Below are positions 13,202 through 25,439 of a stretch of DNA of 64,000 nt, piece by piece (positions within the stretch are counted from its first letter, which is position 1; each line of letters opens with the position of its first letter). The DNA lies in the NCBI GenBank assembly GCA_900660155.1, contig CABFPE010000118.1, positions 288,500 through 352,499 on the forward strand, read 5' to 3'. Below the pieces are notes generated by a model. That model was not told the origin of the DNA. It did not search any database and saw nothing but the letters and a program-made list of their open reading frames with translations. The stretch is from Hofstenia miamia (lineage: Eukaryota > Xenacoelomorpha > Acoela > Hofsteniidae). A program made the position numbers and the translations under genes.

Positions 13202-15244
13202 AACGGTAGTTAATTGTGGGATTTCGTATAGTAATGATGAACCTATTTTTTCGATTTAGTGTTAGTAATGTGTTTTATAGAAAATATTTGTTATAGTGAC
13301 ATCACAATGAAGAACATATTTACTTATAATGTGTCATTTTCAAAGTAAATTTTATCATATCTAAGATGTCACGTGGTTTCATAGACAACATTTAATAATA
13401 AAAATGATTTAGTTTTCCTTAATACTATGGATGAGCTTATAGTGGAAAACCAGTTGCATGAAAAGAGCATTAACAACATTTTGAGACGTATTTTCTGTAA
13501 ATGGAGCGAATAACATTGTAGTTGGTTCATTTTTCTCTTGGTGATCAGAAATCTTAATTTTTGTAAAAGAAAGTGTTTTACCTTTAAAATTTAATGTGAT
13601 TCTTTTATAAAAAAGTTTAGTTAATTCCTTAAAATATTCGGCCACTATATTTTATTTCCCATATCATTCCGAATGTAGGCATTTGCATTAATTCATCACG
13701 ATTTTAGAGTGTTTGTGTTTCATTGTTAGACATGCGATCTATTAATAAATTCTCTTATGAAATGTTGTGGCAGCAAGATGATTTGTTTCAAGAATTGTTA
13801 GCGTGTCCTTATTTGCACTTATTTGAAGTCAAACTAATTTTTGTTTTTAATAATTGGCTTTGTTTATTGACCTTGGCGTGTGGAATTCCTTCCTTATTTA
13901 TTTCCAAATTAAGGTTGGATTTCCATTTGAAATTATTCTTTTTCAACTTTTAAAAAATTACCATCTGTGTGAAGGTGCATGGATATTTGACAAAGTGTCA
14001 CCTTTCGCCACGTGTTTTCATATTCTATGTTCACTAGCTAGCGCCCTTAAAATTTTTAATACATTTAAATTATGAAATTAAGAGTTAAAAATTACTAAAA
14101 AATCAAAAACGCAATTTTTAAAATTTGGCCCTATATGACATTTTTACTTGTCTGATCGCAATTGTGATGGAAATGCTCAAAATTTGCAATTTTTATGACC
14201 AAAATTTTGAAAATTTATAAATTTCAGTTTTGTTTTTTTCGGATTTTTGTAGTGAGCAAACCAAATGTTCATTCAGAGCATTGATTCAATATAACATCTT
14301 GTTGTTGATCCCTTTGAAGTTTTTCCCTGTACTGGCAAATTTGAGCTTGGGCCTATGTATTGTAAAAAATAGAGCTTCCACCTTAGAAAAACAATTTTCT
14401 GCCCGTCAAACGGCGTAATATATTATTTCATGTTAAAATATATTTGTCCGGTTTGCATACTTATTTCGTTCTTGTCAATTAATGAAATTGATGAAATGCT
14501 TTTAGTAAGGATCTTATAAAGAACAGGTTCGGCCTAAATTTCAGGCCCAATTTTGCTGTCCTATCCGCATTCTCATTTAATGTTTTAAAATTTAACAGTA
14601 ACCGCCATATTGTTGCAAAAATTTCAGTGTCAGAAATTATGCTGTAATATAGTGTTTTACATGTTTCCAATTATAAAAAATTGGACTTTTTCAAATCTAT
14701 TTTTCAAACTATCATTTTAACGATTATCGTGGAACATATATTCAATGCATAATACGACTTTTGTTTTCTATTTAAAGTTCTCCACAATGTAAATTTTGTC
14801 TTTGATTACTTTCTTAATCCATCAAGGGTGAAAATAAGGAAAGCGATGCTCTTCTTTCTTTGAAAACAATATCAAAATCGTCCTTTGAAATACTTCTAAC
14901 GTAAAATGTTCAAATTTGTTTTGTAATGAACACTCTTTGTCTACTTGTTTCGTCTTTAAAAAAAGTTTTGAATTACATTATGAATTAATGCGTAAAGTAT
15001 ATTAGATGTAGATGTAGTACCAGTGATGTTGATTGTATTTTGTAACGTGAATGTTAGCGGTTAGAAACCGATTATACTTAGGCCTAGTGTGGACTAAAGC
15101 TCAAAACGTAATGTCAATAGGAGCATAAGCAAAAAGCAAAGCCTGTATTTGCACAAAGAGCAAAGTATGAACTTTTGTCTATACATGCAGGGATAAATTT
15201 TTTTTATTAACAATAATGGCCTTACTACTGACAAACTTACTTTA

Positions 15245-15682
15245 CACTTATGCAGTGTTGGTCGATTTAAATCACTTGATTTAAATCATTGATTTAAATC
15301 GGATTTAAATCATGATTTAAATCAAAGCAAATTATTAGTTAAATTATTGATTTAAATCAAGTACACTAAAAGAGATGCAAGTAGTGTATTCTAATTGTTT
15401 TGAAGTCATTGCCCTGATATTGGAATGAATTGGTCAGCCCTGAAATGTTGTTTTGCATGTTTTTTATCTTCAGTTTATTTCAAATTGATGAAATTATCGT
15501 ATTTCATAAATAGTAGTATCAAAAGGATTTCTAATATTTGCTACCTTGGAAGATTGTCTGGGTAAAATTGAAATTTAGGTAAAAAAATCCGATTTAAATC
15601 AATAAATCCGATTTAAATCAAAAAATCCGATTTTTTTGATTTTTTAATTTAAATCGGATTTTTTCCCAACACTGCACTTATG
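15245..15682. mobile_element. Non-autonomous hAT element (MITE) with 8-bp TSD
   Basis: The element proper is 15253-15674. It begins CAGTGTTGG and ends CCAACACTG, a perfect 9-bp terminal inverted repeat, and is flanked by a perfect 8-bp duplication CACTTATG at 15245-15252 and 15675-15682, the hallmark of hAT transposition. Subterminal DNA holds eight exact copies of the palindrome GATTTAAATC (six on the left within about 110 bases, two on the right) plus a near-copy AATTTAAATC. Such palindromes are typical of transposase-binding arrays in hAT elements. There is no coding capacity, so it must have been moved in trans. The intact TSD and TIR suggest it is fairly young. Confidence 0.92.
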
Positions 15683-18600
15683 TCTGGTTAGAATGGAATA
15701 GACGCTATATGGCCGTATTAATAATGATTTGATAGCAATAAGTTTGTAGTTGTTTTTACTGAACAAAATGCCGAAAATTGTTTAAGAATTATTTCAGTTG
15801 AAAACAATGTTGTTTTGTAACAGCCATTATATTGTATTAAATGATTACGTCATGTGATGCGATGCTAGTTGTAGTGAGAATCGCGAATTGTAATTAATTC
15901 ATAATTTGTTTTGCTTTTTTATAAAAGTTCTCTTTGATTCAAAGAGAATTATTGAAAATATAAATGTTTTTATTTAGTATGATAATTGGGAGCGCTATTA
16001 TATCCACGCTATATTATTTAGATTCGTAAAAATATTGGGAACAATCCTTAAACTACTGGCAACTAATTAAATCAATATTATATTAAACACAACCAAACAA
16101 ACCTCGAGTTTGTTGCAAATGCTCCTATATTTTGGACTCAAACCCAGACCGAATTGAATTTACTTATTCTTAACAAATTATTTATTTATAAAAAAATTCA
16201 ATAATTACAATGTTTTACCAGGAACATTTAGTTCATCCCAGGGAAGACTTTAGTAGTTTTGGCGCGTGGGAATCTAATTTTTTGCCTATTTTCAACCTCC
16301 GATTTTGGATGAAAGCAACAAGCTAACCTACTACATACTTAATTACTTAGAAAAATGGTATCCAATTTTGCAGGACCAAAAAACGTTTAAGGAATTCTCA
16401 TGACCCTCGATATTATCAATAAAAATTTAAGTCAGTAAAAAATAAAACATGTAAATACACATTTTCAGCATGGGGATTGTACATATTTTTTTAATTATTT
16501 TTAGCTCATTTCATTTACAAAAATAGTGTAATGTAAATTCACCGCAATACAAGCGAACAACATCAGTGACATTAAAACCCCGATCTAAGTCCAATAGTCT
16601 ACTCAAACCACTTGTATCTCTGTTCTCATTACTATCCCAGGGTATAATTAGTAAGAAATGAGAATCTTTTTAATGGAGATTAAACCATTGACTCATTAGT
16701 CTTCTCAATATGCCCAATACACTACCCCTATATCGAACCATAAATTTAATGTAACCCCTAACAGTATTACATATTTACTTTATTTATTAGGCTTAACATT
16801 TCGCCAATATTTACAAGACCGCATGTTTCTTTATCGGTTTGTGATAAAAAATTCATTCATTCTCATTATTACCAGAAAGGAGAGGAAACGCAGATGTTCA
16901 GGTTTAACCATCACAGTATACAGAAGCCTGGGCATCGAAGTAAAGTGTCATTGTGGTAATCAGATTTTTACAAGGTTTTCACCTATTATAATTGTGTTTG
17001 GGTGTTTTCTCTGACCGAAGTTTTCATCTCATAATTTTAGAGGAAAGCATTGTCAATAGTTAAAAATATTATACAATCTCTCGGAGGGTTGCAGTGAAAC
17101 ATGACTTTTTGGTTTATCCATACGCATTAATTTTGGAATAAGACAAAGAACTCCTCCCTCATCAAGGCATACGGAGGAAATTTTTCGGAAAATGTTATTC
17201 AGTTCTGGCAATGGCTATTGAAACCCTATTATTAATCCAGCAGAGAACCTGTTCTCTATAATGAAGCCAGTGTCGAGAGCAAAAACCTAATAAAGCAATC
17301 GAAATTGGTCGAATTTACTTAAAAGTAAAAGAAATGTAGTTCTCAGTTTTCGCGCGTTTAGAATGGCTGTGCATTGAAAGCAACGGCATCCTTGTGGAAA
17401 ACAGTGTAACTTTATTTGGTTGATAATATTTAAGCCGCCATTTTTTGCCATGAGGTGTGTTTTTAACGGTGTTTAAAGGGGTTCCATCACTAGTCTAAGT
17501 CGAATGTAGATTTGTTAAAAGTTAAATGTGTCGCACAAAGAACGTTATGAATTCTTCTATTTAAAAGGAACATTTGCAGTGTTGTGTATTGTCGTAATTG
17601 ATCTTCTATTATAATATTGAATTATTTCATTTAATATCTAATCTATTGGGAAAGCGAAAGAATGTCCTTTATATTGAATACATTTTCCTAAATTGTCTTC
17701 GATTGCTTGCTTTTCAAAACTCGCTGCCCTATTTTTCAGTTTTTAAAGGTTTTGTTTTAAATTGTGCGTCATAAAATGTTTAAAGTTGTTTTTCGCGGTA
17801 CAATGCTTCATTAGCAGCGAAGTGTTTTTATTTCTATTCACTTCAAATTGACATCTTTATCAAAAACCATCATACCGAGTTTTTTCTTAGAAACTATTGC
17901 ATAATCCCTGCTCTACAATTTTCTTTAATAAACATTCTAAATCCTGAGTTGAGGCCATAAGACCTGTTGATTAAGTTAAACATCTTGTTATGGAAAGAAT
18001 TGTGTGTGTGCATGTGAAAGAATTAAAACAAATATTTAATTTTGCAATTTGTTTTGCATAATGGAGATCTAGCTACATAAGAATCATTTTCTCTTTTATA
18101 AGCGAACTCGTTATGAAGAACATTTTTAATATCAAATATTTTAATCGCAAATCCGACGCCTCGCTATAAGGGGACTTTCCTCGAAATCTAAAACCCTTTG
18201 TATTGACATTACTTATGTTGAAATCAATTCAATAACTGTGCAAATGCTAGGCTGAAAAATAGAATATCTTGCCTTCCGCTTACGATTTTGGATCGCCTGA
18301 TCCAAGTCATATACAGAATCTATTTAACAGACTTAAATAAACTCGGTGTCGAAAAATGTGTAAATACTTTAAGTGAAACAATGAATTGGTGAAGCTTTTG
18401 TTCATCTTGAAATTTAAACATCCTTAAACTATAGTGTTTACATAACGTCACTAAAAGCCATGTAGTATTCTCTGATGCGATCACTACAATTTTCACTTGG
18501 GCGATCACTTTATCAATTGGCAATCAGATAGTTTTTCTAGTTTAGCAGCGGGTAGCCAAGTCAATTGATTTTCATGAAACGTTATTTTTTAAGGTGCTGA

Positions 18601-18966
18601 CCATCAAGATTTGAGATGGAGCCGCCCTTACGTAAAATTTATTCAGATTTATATCTGAATGGGACTGACAAGTTTTTTGAATTAGAATTTCTCGAATTGT
18701 ATTCGCTTTATGCCATAGTTCGAGAATTAGTTGCAGGAAGAAATAATTCGTTAAAATTCCCTAATTATTTTTTTCAAATAAAATCCATTAAAATTATATA
18801 AAATTCGTGCATTATGCAAACTGCAATGTTTAAATTAATAAATATTCATTTCTAAAATTCAAATTTGAATTTCAATATAATATACAACGCATCATTTATA
18901 TACAAGTATATCAACATGATTTACAAAGAAATATATACATTTATAGGCACGTTTCCAATTTAATTT

Positions 18967-19062
18967 TCGGATTCTTCAAATGTAACTCGTTTGCAAACGA
19001 ATTTTTTTTCGAAACATTTTAAAGTTCTTGAATTTTTCAAGTCGGCTAGAATCCGAATTATC
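18967..19062. repeat. Short inverted-repeat element, copy 1
   Basis: The interval is bounded by TCGGATTCT on the left and AGAATCCGA on the right, a 9-bp inverted repeat, and contains GAATTTTTCAAGTCGGC. The same 17-mer occurs at about 26062-26078 in a similar AT-rich setting, where it also faces an inverted CCGACTT. I read the pair as two diverged copies of a small MITE or a solo inverted repeat. No target duplication could be defined. Confidence 0.4.
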
Positions 19063-20337
19063 CTGCTATTTAACTTCATTTATATATTTTTGTATATAGA
19101 ATTATTTTTAATTTGTTAGTTCAATTTTTTGAAAATTTACATAAAATAAAGATTTTTAAAGATGGACCCAATTCAAAGTATTGGCAAATATCCGTATGAA
19201 GAAAGTCAAAATTTGTGAAGTAGTCTTGACGAGACTGTTCTAATTTTGCTCAGTTTTCAAAATTTGAAATATAATAGTCTATATTGAAAATTCCAATTGA
19301 TCGGAATATATCATACATATTAACATATGCTAAAAACCAAAATGGCTCACTTAAATTATAAGCACCTGTTCATTTCATTTAATGACCACATTTGATTTAA
19401 CAATGTCGCGTTCTTCATGGTTTTTAAAAATTTATTGTTTTTTTGCTATGTATTGAGTTTTTTATCTAGCTCCTTGTTTCGATGTGGAAAATTATTTTAA
19501 AAGGAATGATCATCGTAGACGGGATTAAATATTTAGTCATTAATTTTCGAAAATTGCGTAAATCAGGAAATTATTGTGAGAATGTCAAGTTCCTGTCAGT
19601 GGTGTGTCGAGTAAAGAATAGCGGTTATCACCTGTTAATTCCTAACTCAATGAGTGAGATTATTATCGTAGTCAGTGGGTGGGGTTGATTCGTTGTCTGT
19701 GGAAAGATTTTAGTCGATGCAAGCGTATGCGATTAGCTGTTATTCACATCATTTTAAATTTCAACTTACACCCAGCTATTAAATTCTAACATAAAATCAC
19801 ACTTTTTTGTTAACTCGCATATTTGATAGACGCTAGAAGCAAGGATGCTTAAGTGAATTAAATTTTTAAATTAATTCTGATAAAATATTTGCAAGATAAT
19901 TTTATGAGGTATGGTAAGGCTCGATAGGTCAATACAAAACAACATAATTTCAAAGTTTTTGAGGCTTAGTTGTATTGGTTATTAATCTCATCTTTTCATT
20001 CTAATCTCTGGTTTTATATTTCAACAACTTTTAGATCACAAACGTGTGAGAATTATAATTTAACTTTGATATAGAAATTTAAGACTGAAAAACATGATCT
20101 TTTAAGCGTCACAGGGTTCAAATTGTTAATGAAAAAAGTTTTTACGTCTCAGACGAGACATATTTTACTTTACTAATTAAATTTAAATTGGGCATTGTAA
20201 TTAAGTTATATTTACATTAATTTATCATAGGAAACTTTAAAGTTCTACATATATTTCATTCAATATATAAAACAGTTTGGACATCTAATTAAAGATGTAA
20301 ATTCATTTTATAATTGTAATGTCGCTTTAAATTACAC

Positions 20338-20363
20338 CGCATGCGAAAAATTCGCATGTGGAA
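20338..20363. repeat. Short palindromic hairpin
   Basis: GCATGCGAA, a three-to-four-base A-rich loop and TTCGCATGT form a compact stem of about nine pairs. It stands alone in AT-rich intergenic DNA. No function can be assigned. Confidence 0.4.
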
Positions 20364-21106
20364 GTTTATTAAATAGTTTAATTCATCTTAATTTATCTCT
20401 GCTTCTTATTCTATAAAGTTTACTAACTATGGGAAAAATGAAAATCTGGGTAAACAGTGATTTCATCTAAATGTATTCTAAATAAACTCAGAATATCTTT
20501 GATTACCAAATTCCATCAAATATTCGCCCTATTCATGATAACTTTTCAAATTTAATGTACATCACCATTAACAGATCACCCCGCGATTTTGAATTAAAGG
20601 CAATCTTGAGTTTATTGAGGTTACTTTTTAGTCATTCTCGAAATAACCGTTGTGAAAAGCCGTAAGTTGTTTTAGCTTATACAGTCGGTTTTCCTATTAT
20701 ATCTTAAAATAAAGATGTATTATTTTCAAAGCATTTTATCATTAATAGCTATAATCTCCAATATTTCATTGGCGCGTATTTTTCAGAGAAAAATTTTCAA
20801 ACCATTCTTCGTTAAGTAAACGTGTTGATGTGTAAAGGCTTTAAATTATCTGTAAGACGCCGAACTGGAGGTCTCCTGCTTTATCTATTTACTCACAGGC
20901 TCCTCTGTGGGAATTCCAAGAAAATTACCTTATAAAATTTAATTAAGGCGTACAGTCTCATTGATAAATTGTATCGAGATCGGGTTCTTTTAAGGTGATA
21001 ATGGCAGGATTGGCTGAAAACACATGCTGGCTTAAAACATCTTCATATCTTATTTTATAATCAACATCTAATTCAATTGAATTTATGGAAACCAATTTTG
21101 CTTAAC

Positions 21107-21285
21107 TAACGATCAACCCTTGATTATCCGCTACCATCGAGATCAACATATTTTTGGAAGAAAACGAGGTTGGTTAATAACTGAGGTGACATATTCATGA
21201 CAACTTGCCCTTTGAAATGGGAAAAAATCGGCGTAACCAGTGGGTTATGGATAAATGATTGACGGATAATCGAGGATTAACTGTA
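21107..21285. mobile_element. pogo/Tigger-like MITE
   Basis: Imperfect terminal inverted repeats of about 22 bases (21109-21130 and 21262-21283) share the core CCT(T/C)GATTATCCG, and the right end reads CAGTTAATCCTCGATTATCC on the minus strand, resembling pogo/Tigger termini. Both ends abut TA (21107-21108, 21284-21285), as expected for TA-target insertion. At 175 bases it has no coding capacity. Confidence 0.72.
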
Positions 21286-22637
21286 TATCGTTTTTTAATT
21301 TTTTCCAACCTCGGAAATCACCGAGGGACCTAAATATTTGCATGAAAAATCAGTTTCCAACGTATTTTTTTACTCGAAGTAGTTTGTAATAATATGTCTA
21401 CTTCTGACTGTATGAAATTCCAATCTTCAGAAGTTTGCTTAGCTTTAAAAATCATAAATTAAATTTTGTGATGTTAATAAAGCTTAGGTTTCGAAACCGC
21501 CGATGTTAGAGGTTATCTGAAATTAAATTATTTTCGACGGAAGTAATTGATAGATGAATCAATAACGTTATGGAATTTTTTTAATTTTAGTTTACATTCT
21601 TTTGTGGCACATCAGCAAAGTTGAACATAGATGATTTTGACTAACTACATTCTAAAACATGCAAGTTTGCGTGTAAATTTCGAAAATTTTAATTTGGAAC
21701 CGCTAAAACTAAAAAATCTTCGATTTCATAACGATTTCTCCAAATTCATATTATAAGATATATTAGGAAATTGTTTATTTTCAAAAAAATTTATTAGCTC
21801 TCATAAAATGCGTCTTTAGTAGTGGATATATAAAACCGGTTAGTTTGTGGAGCGGCGATATATTTTGAATTGGGTTGCTTGTATAGGTTCGATGTGGGTA
21901 TGTATAGTTCGAGTGGTTTATGTTGGATTTGAAAATCATTACACATTTAAAATGGTTTTCAGTAAGAAGAGAAGGCTCGGCGGTATGCCAAAAAACCCGA
22001 CAACGCAGTTTTCACTCAAAACCGAACCAAAAAAATTTAAACCAAGTTTTTCGGTTTTCATCAAAAGCAGCCGTATATGAAAATATACTACAAAAAAGGT
22101 ATTTTTATCGTGAATAACTTTTTGCTAATAGCCATAGTAATTAGCTAAAATTCGAAACCCAGCCTATTTTTTAAAAACCACCAAGCATTGTTGAGAGTTG
22201 TTTTTTCTAATATTTTTCATTAAATACTTCTCCATTACATTTGTATTGTTACATTTTTATTTTACATTATATAGTTGCCGAGTTTTAATTTTTTAATCAA
22301 ATTTTTTGAATTAATGGATGTGATTAAATACATGTTGATTTGCTTTTAGTGAAGAATTTCCTTTTAAACATTTCCGCGGTTTCTACATTAAAGCGTTTTT
22401 AGTAGTAAATGTTTTAGTTGCGTAATAGTACTCAATTTGATGAAGCATTTTTAAAAGGTTTCCTCTGCCGATGCTTAAATCTTGAAAGCATGTTTTTCAT
22501 TTTTTTCAAAAATAATATCTTAGATTACACTGCTTCCTCATTGTCAGGTTATTTTTTTTTACCGAGCTGTGTAATTTAAAGTTTTCACATGAAGATTTTA
22601 CAGAAAATTAAATATAATATAAATCTTAGTTTCAATA

Positions 22638-22757
22638 ATGCCTCTAGTCAGGAATGTAATTAGCTCACTTAAGTCTCATGGGAAAATTACTCCAGGGACC
22701 ATACGACTTAAATGTGAATATTTCAAAAATTATAGCAAAGATGTTAAAAATTCTTGA
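22638..22757 (+). other. Small unassigned ORF upstream of SDHAF2
   Basis: A 39-codon frame beginning MPLVRNVISSLKSHGK, with a basic N-terminus, ends 236 bases before the SDHAF2 ATG on the same strand. It could be chance, an upstream ORF in a long leader, or part of another small gene. No family is recognised and no strong splice donor joins it to the SDHAF2 frame. Confidence 0.15.
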
Positions 22758-22993
22758 CACATTTTTAAACCGTTAGACGCTGCGTTTGTTAACTCGGCTA
22801 CCTATACATTGATACAATTCTAAGTGACGGATATCTCTATTTTATCGGAATACTGTATAATTGAATTTTTTATGGAAACCTGGCTTTTAAAATCAAGGTT
22901 TGCCTATAAAGATTAAGCTTTTTTATTGTTTACATTTTCAGTGTTTAATATCTTACATTAATGTTAAAAGCTTAATTTGTGTGTTGTTTATAG

Positions 22994-23386
22994 ATGAGGA
23001 CACTATGCGGACGGTTAAGGCTGATACCAATGCGACAGCTGGCCTACAATACCTCCTTTACGTATTTGAACGATCTTCCTGTTCGAAAAGAATCCACTGA
23101 TGTGAAAAGAGCTCGTCTATTGTATCAGAGTAGAAAACGAGGTATCAAAGAGAATGACTTGATTCTTGCCAGTTTCGCCGCAAAGTTTCTCAACGATTTC
23201 ACTGAAAAGCAACTGGAAGACTATGACTTTGTCATTAATGCTCCCAACAATGAATGGGATCTTTATAACTGGATTGTTGGGAAAGAAAGTCCTCCTCCAA
23301 ACTTTCAAACCAATCAAATTCTCAAAAAATTACAGGATCACGCACAGAACTCTAACGAGCAGCGTTTCACTTTGCCAACTTTATAA
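22994..23386 (+). CDS. SDHAF2: Succinate dehydrogenase assembly factor 2, mitochondrial
   Basis: This 130-residue protein belongs to the Sdh5/SDHAF2 family, which binds SDHA in the mitochondrial matrix and promotes covalent FAD attachment before complex II assembly. Family signatures visible are KRARLLYQSRKRG (38-50), with the RKRG glycine that corresponds to the residue hit by the human paraganglioma mutation, FTEKQLEDYDFVIN (69-82), NNEWDLYNWI (85-94) and the acidic-poor tail ending EQRFTLPTL. Residues 1-20 carry four arginines and no acidic residue, fitting a mitochondrial presequence. Human SDHAF2 has 166 residues; the difference is a shorter N-terminal leader. An in-frame TAG directly precedes the ATG and also forms a possible splice acceptor after a TG-rich tract, so either the gene is intronless with a trans- or cis-spliced leader ending at 22993, or a short first coding exon lies upstream. 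The intact frame and the nearby poly(A) signal argue against a dead retrocopy. Confidence 0.92.
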   Translation: MRTLCGRLRLIPMRQLAYNTSFTYLNDLPVRKESTDVKRARLLYQSRKRGIKENDLILASFAAKFLNDFTEKQLEDYDFVINAPNNEWDLYNWIVGKESPPPNFQTNQILKKLQDHAQNSNEQRFTLPTL

Positions 23387-23553
23387 ATTATTTAATGAAA
23401 ATTTTTTGAAGAATGTAATTTTAGAATCTGTGGTATACACCAATGAAATATTATTTTTTGTATTTGAGTATGAATTTAATTTTTTCTTATATTGATATTT
23501 TTTTTCAAAAAATGCATTAATATAATAATATATATTAAAGTACAATATGATAA

Positions 23554-23559
23554 AATAAA
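23554..23559 (+). terminator. Poly(A) signal of SDHAF2
   Basis: Canonical AATAAA about 168 bases after the SDHAF2 stop codon, followed by a TTTGTCC stretch that could serve as the downstream element. It implies a short 3' untranslated region. Confidence 0.7.
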
Positions 23560-23599
23560 GTTTGTCCGCCACACATCAGAATTTTTGAAAATCATTGTT

Positions 23600-25439
23600 T
23601 ATAGTGACACAACTAAGGCAATGTAGAGCAAGTAAATACATTTTTAGCTATAAATGACATTTTTGTGATGTGATTTTTATTTAATATGTACCTGCCAGTG
23701 TATATACTTTCTTGAATTATGTTTTTTATATTTGCATGAAAATTTTTGCTTCTATTGAGACTTTATTTCTTTTATCAACAATTGAATGTTTGAGAAGTCA
23801 GCAAAGTATCAAGCAATCGAATATTTACGAATAATTGCTTAGAACGTAATAGAGACGACTTGCATTATGTATCGTTTCTAAAAAATGACATTAATCTATT
23901 AAGTTCTCTATGTTTTGATGTGTGCACCCCATAAGTTGCAAAAATACATTAGTACAAATCGCAAATAATAAAAATTTCCAAGATATTTACTATCACACAG
24001 TTAGTTGTTTATATATATATATAAACCAATCGAAGAAAAATGGACACTTACATCAAATATATTTAAATTCAATTTTGCTGCCTGTCTTGGAAGTGGACAC
24101 AGTTTGTCATGCATAAATCAAACTAATAGCATTGTTTTCAACTAATTTAGTACCTGTTTTTTAAGAACAATTCATTCTTCCGATTTGGCTACATCCGTTA
24201 CATTTCATAAAAAGTGGTTCTATATAAAACCATACTTATATAAAGAATTTCTATATGTTGGCCAAGCAGATGAAAAATATATGAATATGACATTTTTGTA
24301 ATTTGTTCTATTGTATTTTGAATCAATGTAGTAAAATTAAGTTTTAAAAAATCATATGGTAAATGTAGCTTTGAAATTAATGTTAGTTTTAAGAGATTTA
24401 CAATGAAAACTTTATCATTGAATAATTTTGAAATTCAACTCATGAGTCAAATTTTATGGAGATTATTACAAAATGTATTTTTCCTAATGTTAATGTAAGG
24501 GGCAATGATATTTGATGAATTTCGAGGAGTATATATTCTCTACATTCCAAAAATATTCTATTTAGTAATAAGCTTTTTGCATTGTGAAATAAGGCATGGA
24601 AACATCTACTTTGATAGCCGTATAAACCGTTAAGTCCATGAGGTGCACTGTAGTATCAAGTTATTTGCTGCGCTTAAAAAGTCAGGGCACATTGAATTTC
24701 ATTAAAATCGATTTCCTTGTTTTAATACTAACGGATTCGTAAAAGTGTTGTTCCTTGAAGGGACGTCTTTTTGACTTGTAACCAATCGAATAGGAAATTG
24801 TTTAATTGTCACTTTGACTATTGTGCTTTTGATTAATTTGTCTTAAGTTCTTTTAACATTATTAAAATGTATCAGATTCAAAATGCGTACATTTCCTCCT
24901 ATTTTAACTATTTTTACGCAATGCAGACGGTTTTTAGAATTTCCTATTTGATAATTTTTACGTATACTTTCACCGCTTAATAAATGATTATAATATGAAT
25001 TTTAAGGAAAGTGAATCATTGATGTGAAATTTCAACTAATATATTTTATTATATGCAGCCTATTATAAATAATTACCAGTTATTTTTTAGTCTTATGTTT
25101 ATGACATGTTTATTAAAAACAATGTCATGCGTTTTTCTTAGGTAGGATTTGACTTATGAAAAATTCATCCCAACCTCAAACATCAATAAATTTGCATTTC
25201 ATTTGCTTAAAAATTTAATCTTTTTATTCAAGAGCATTTGAGTGTTTAAGAAACACTTTCTTTGGACTTGTAATATTTTTTTCAACAACGTATGCACTAT
25301 TAAATGCTACTGAGAAATGTAAGGCATTACTAGATTCTGATAAATTTGTAGCTCTAGCTTAGTGAGATATTTGAAAAGTCTCTAGTTATATTAATCATAA
25401 CATACTAATTGAAAAACTTTCTTACTTAGGATTTTTTGT
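23600..25439. other. Gene-free stretch
   Basis: AT-rich DNA downstream of SDHAF2. Nothing beyond short chance ORFs and a short TA run near 24012 was seen. Confidence 0.55.

Larger units (their letters stand above)
5894..15244. other. Gene-free stretch between TBCCD1 and the 15.2 kb MITE
   Basis: No ORF here resembles a protein family; the longest, about 100 codons around 7097-7499 on the minus strand, are low-complexity AT-rich frames. The TBCCD1 3' untranslated region must begin here, but no AATAAA lies close to the stop; the first clear one I noticed is near 7650 and is probably too distant. Contents that can be supported are a (TA)n tract at about 9938-9982 and a hairpin plus TTATC tail at 13125-13200. 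Confidence 0.6.
15683..21106. other. Gene-free stretch
   Basis: AT-rich DNA with no recognisable exon, RNA gene or complete transposon apart from the short inverted-repeat element at about 18967-19062. ORFs of 61-68 codons at 16823, 18320 (minus), 18616 and 19482 have no recognisable motifs and are consistent with chance. Confidence 0.55.

Noticed and set aside
13409-14670. Five overlapping 62-78-codon ORFs
   Set aside because: Hydrophobic, phenylalanine- and leucine-rich frames typical of AT-rich noise; no splice-compatible joining gave a recognisable protein.
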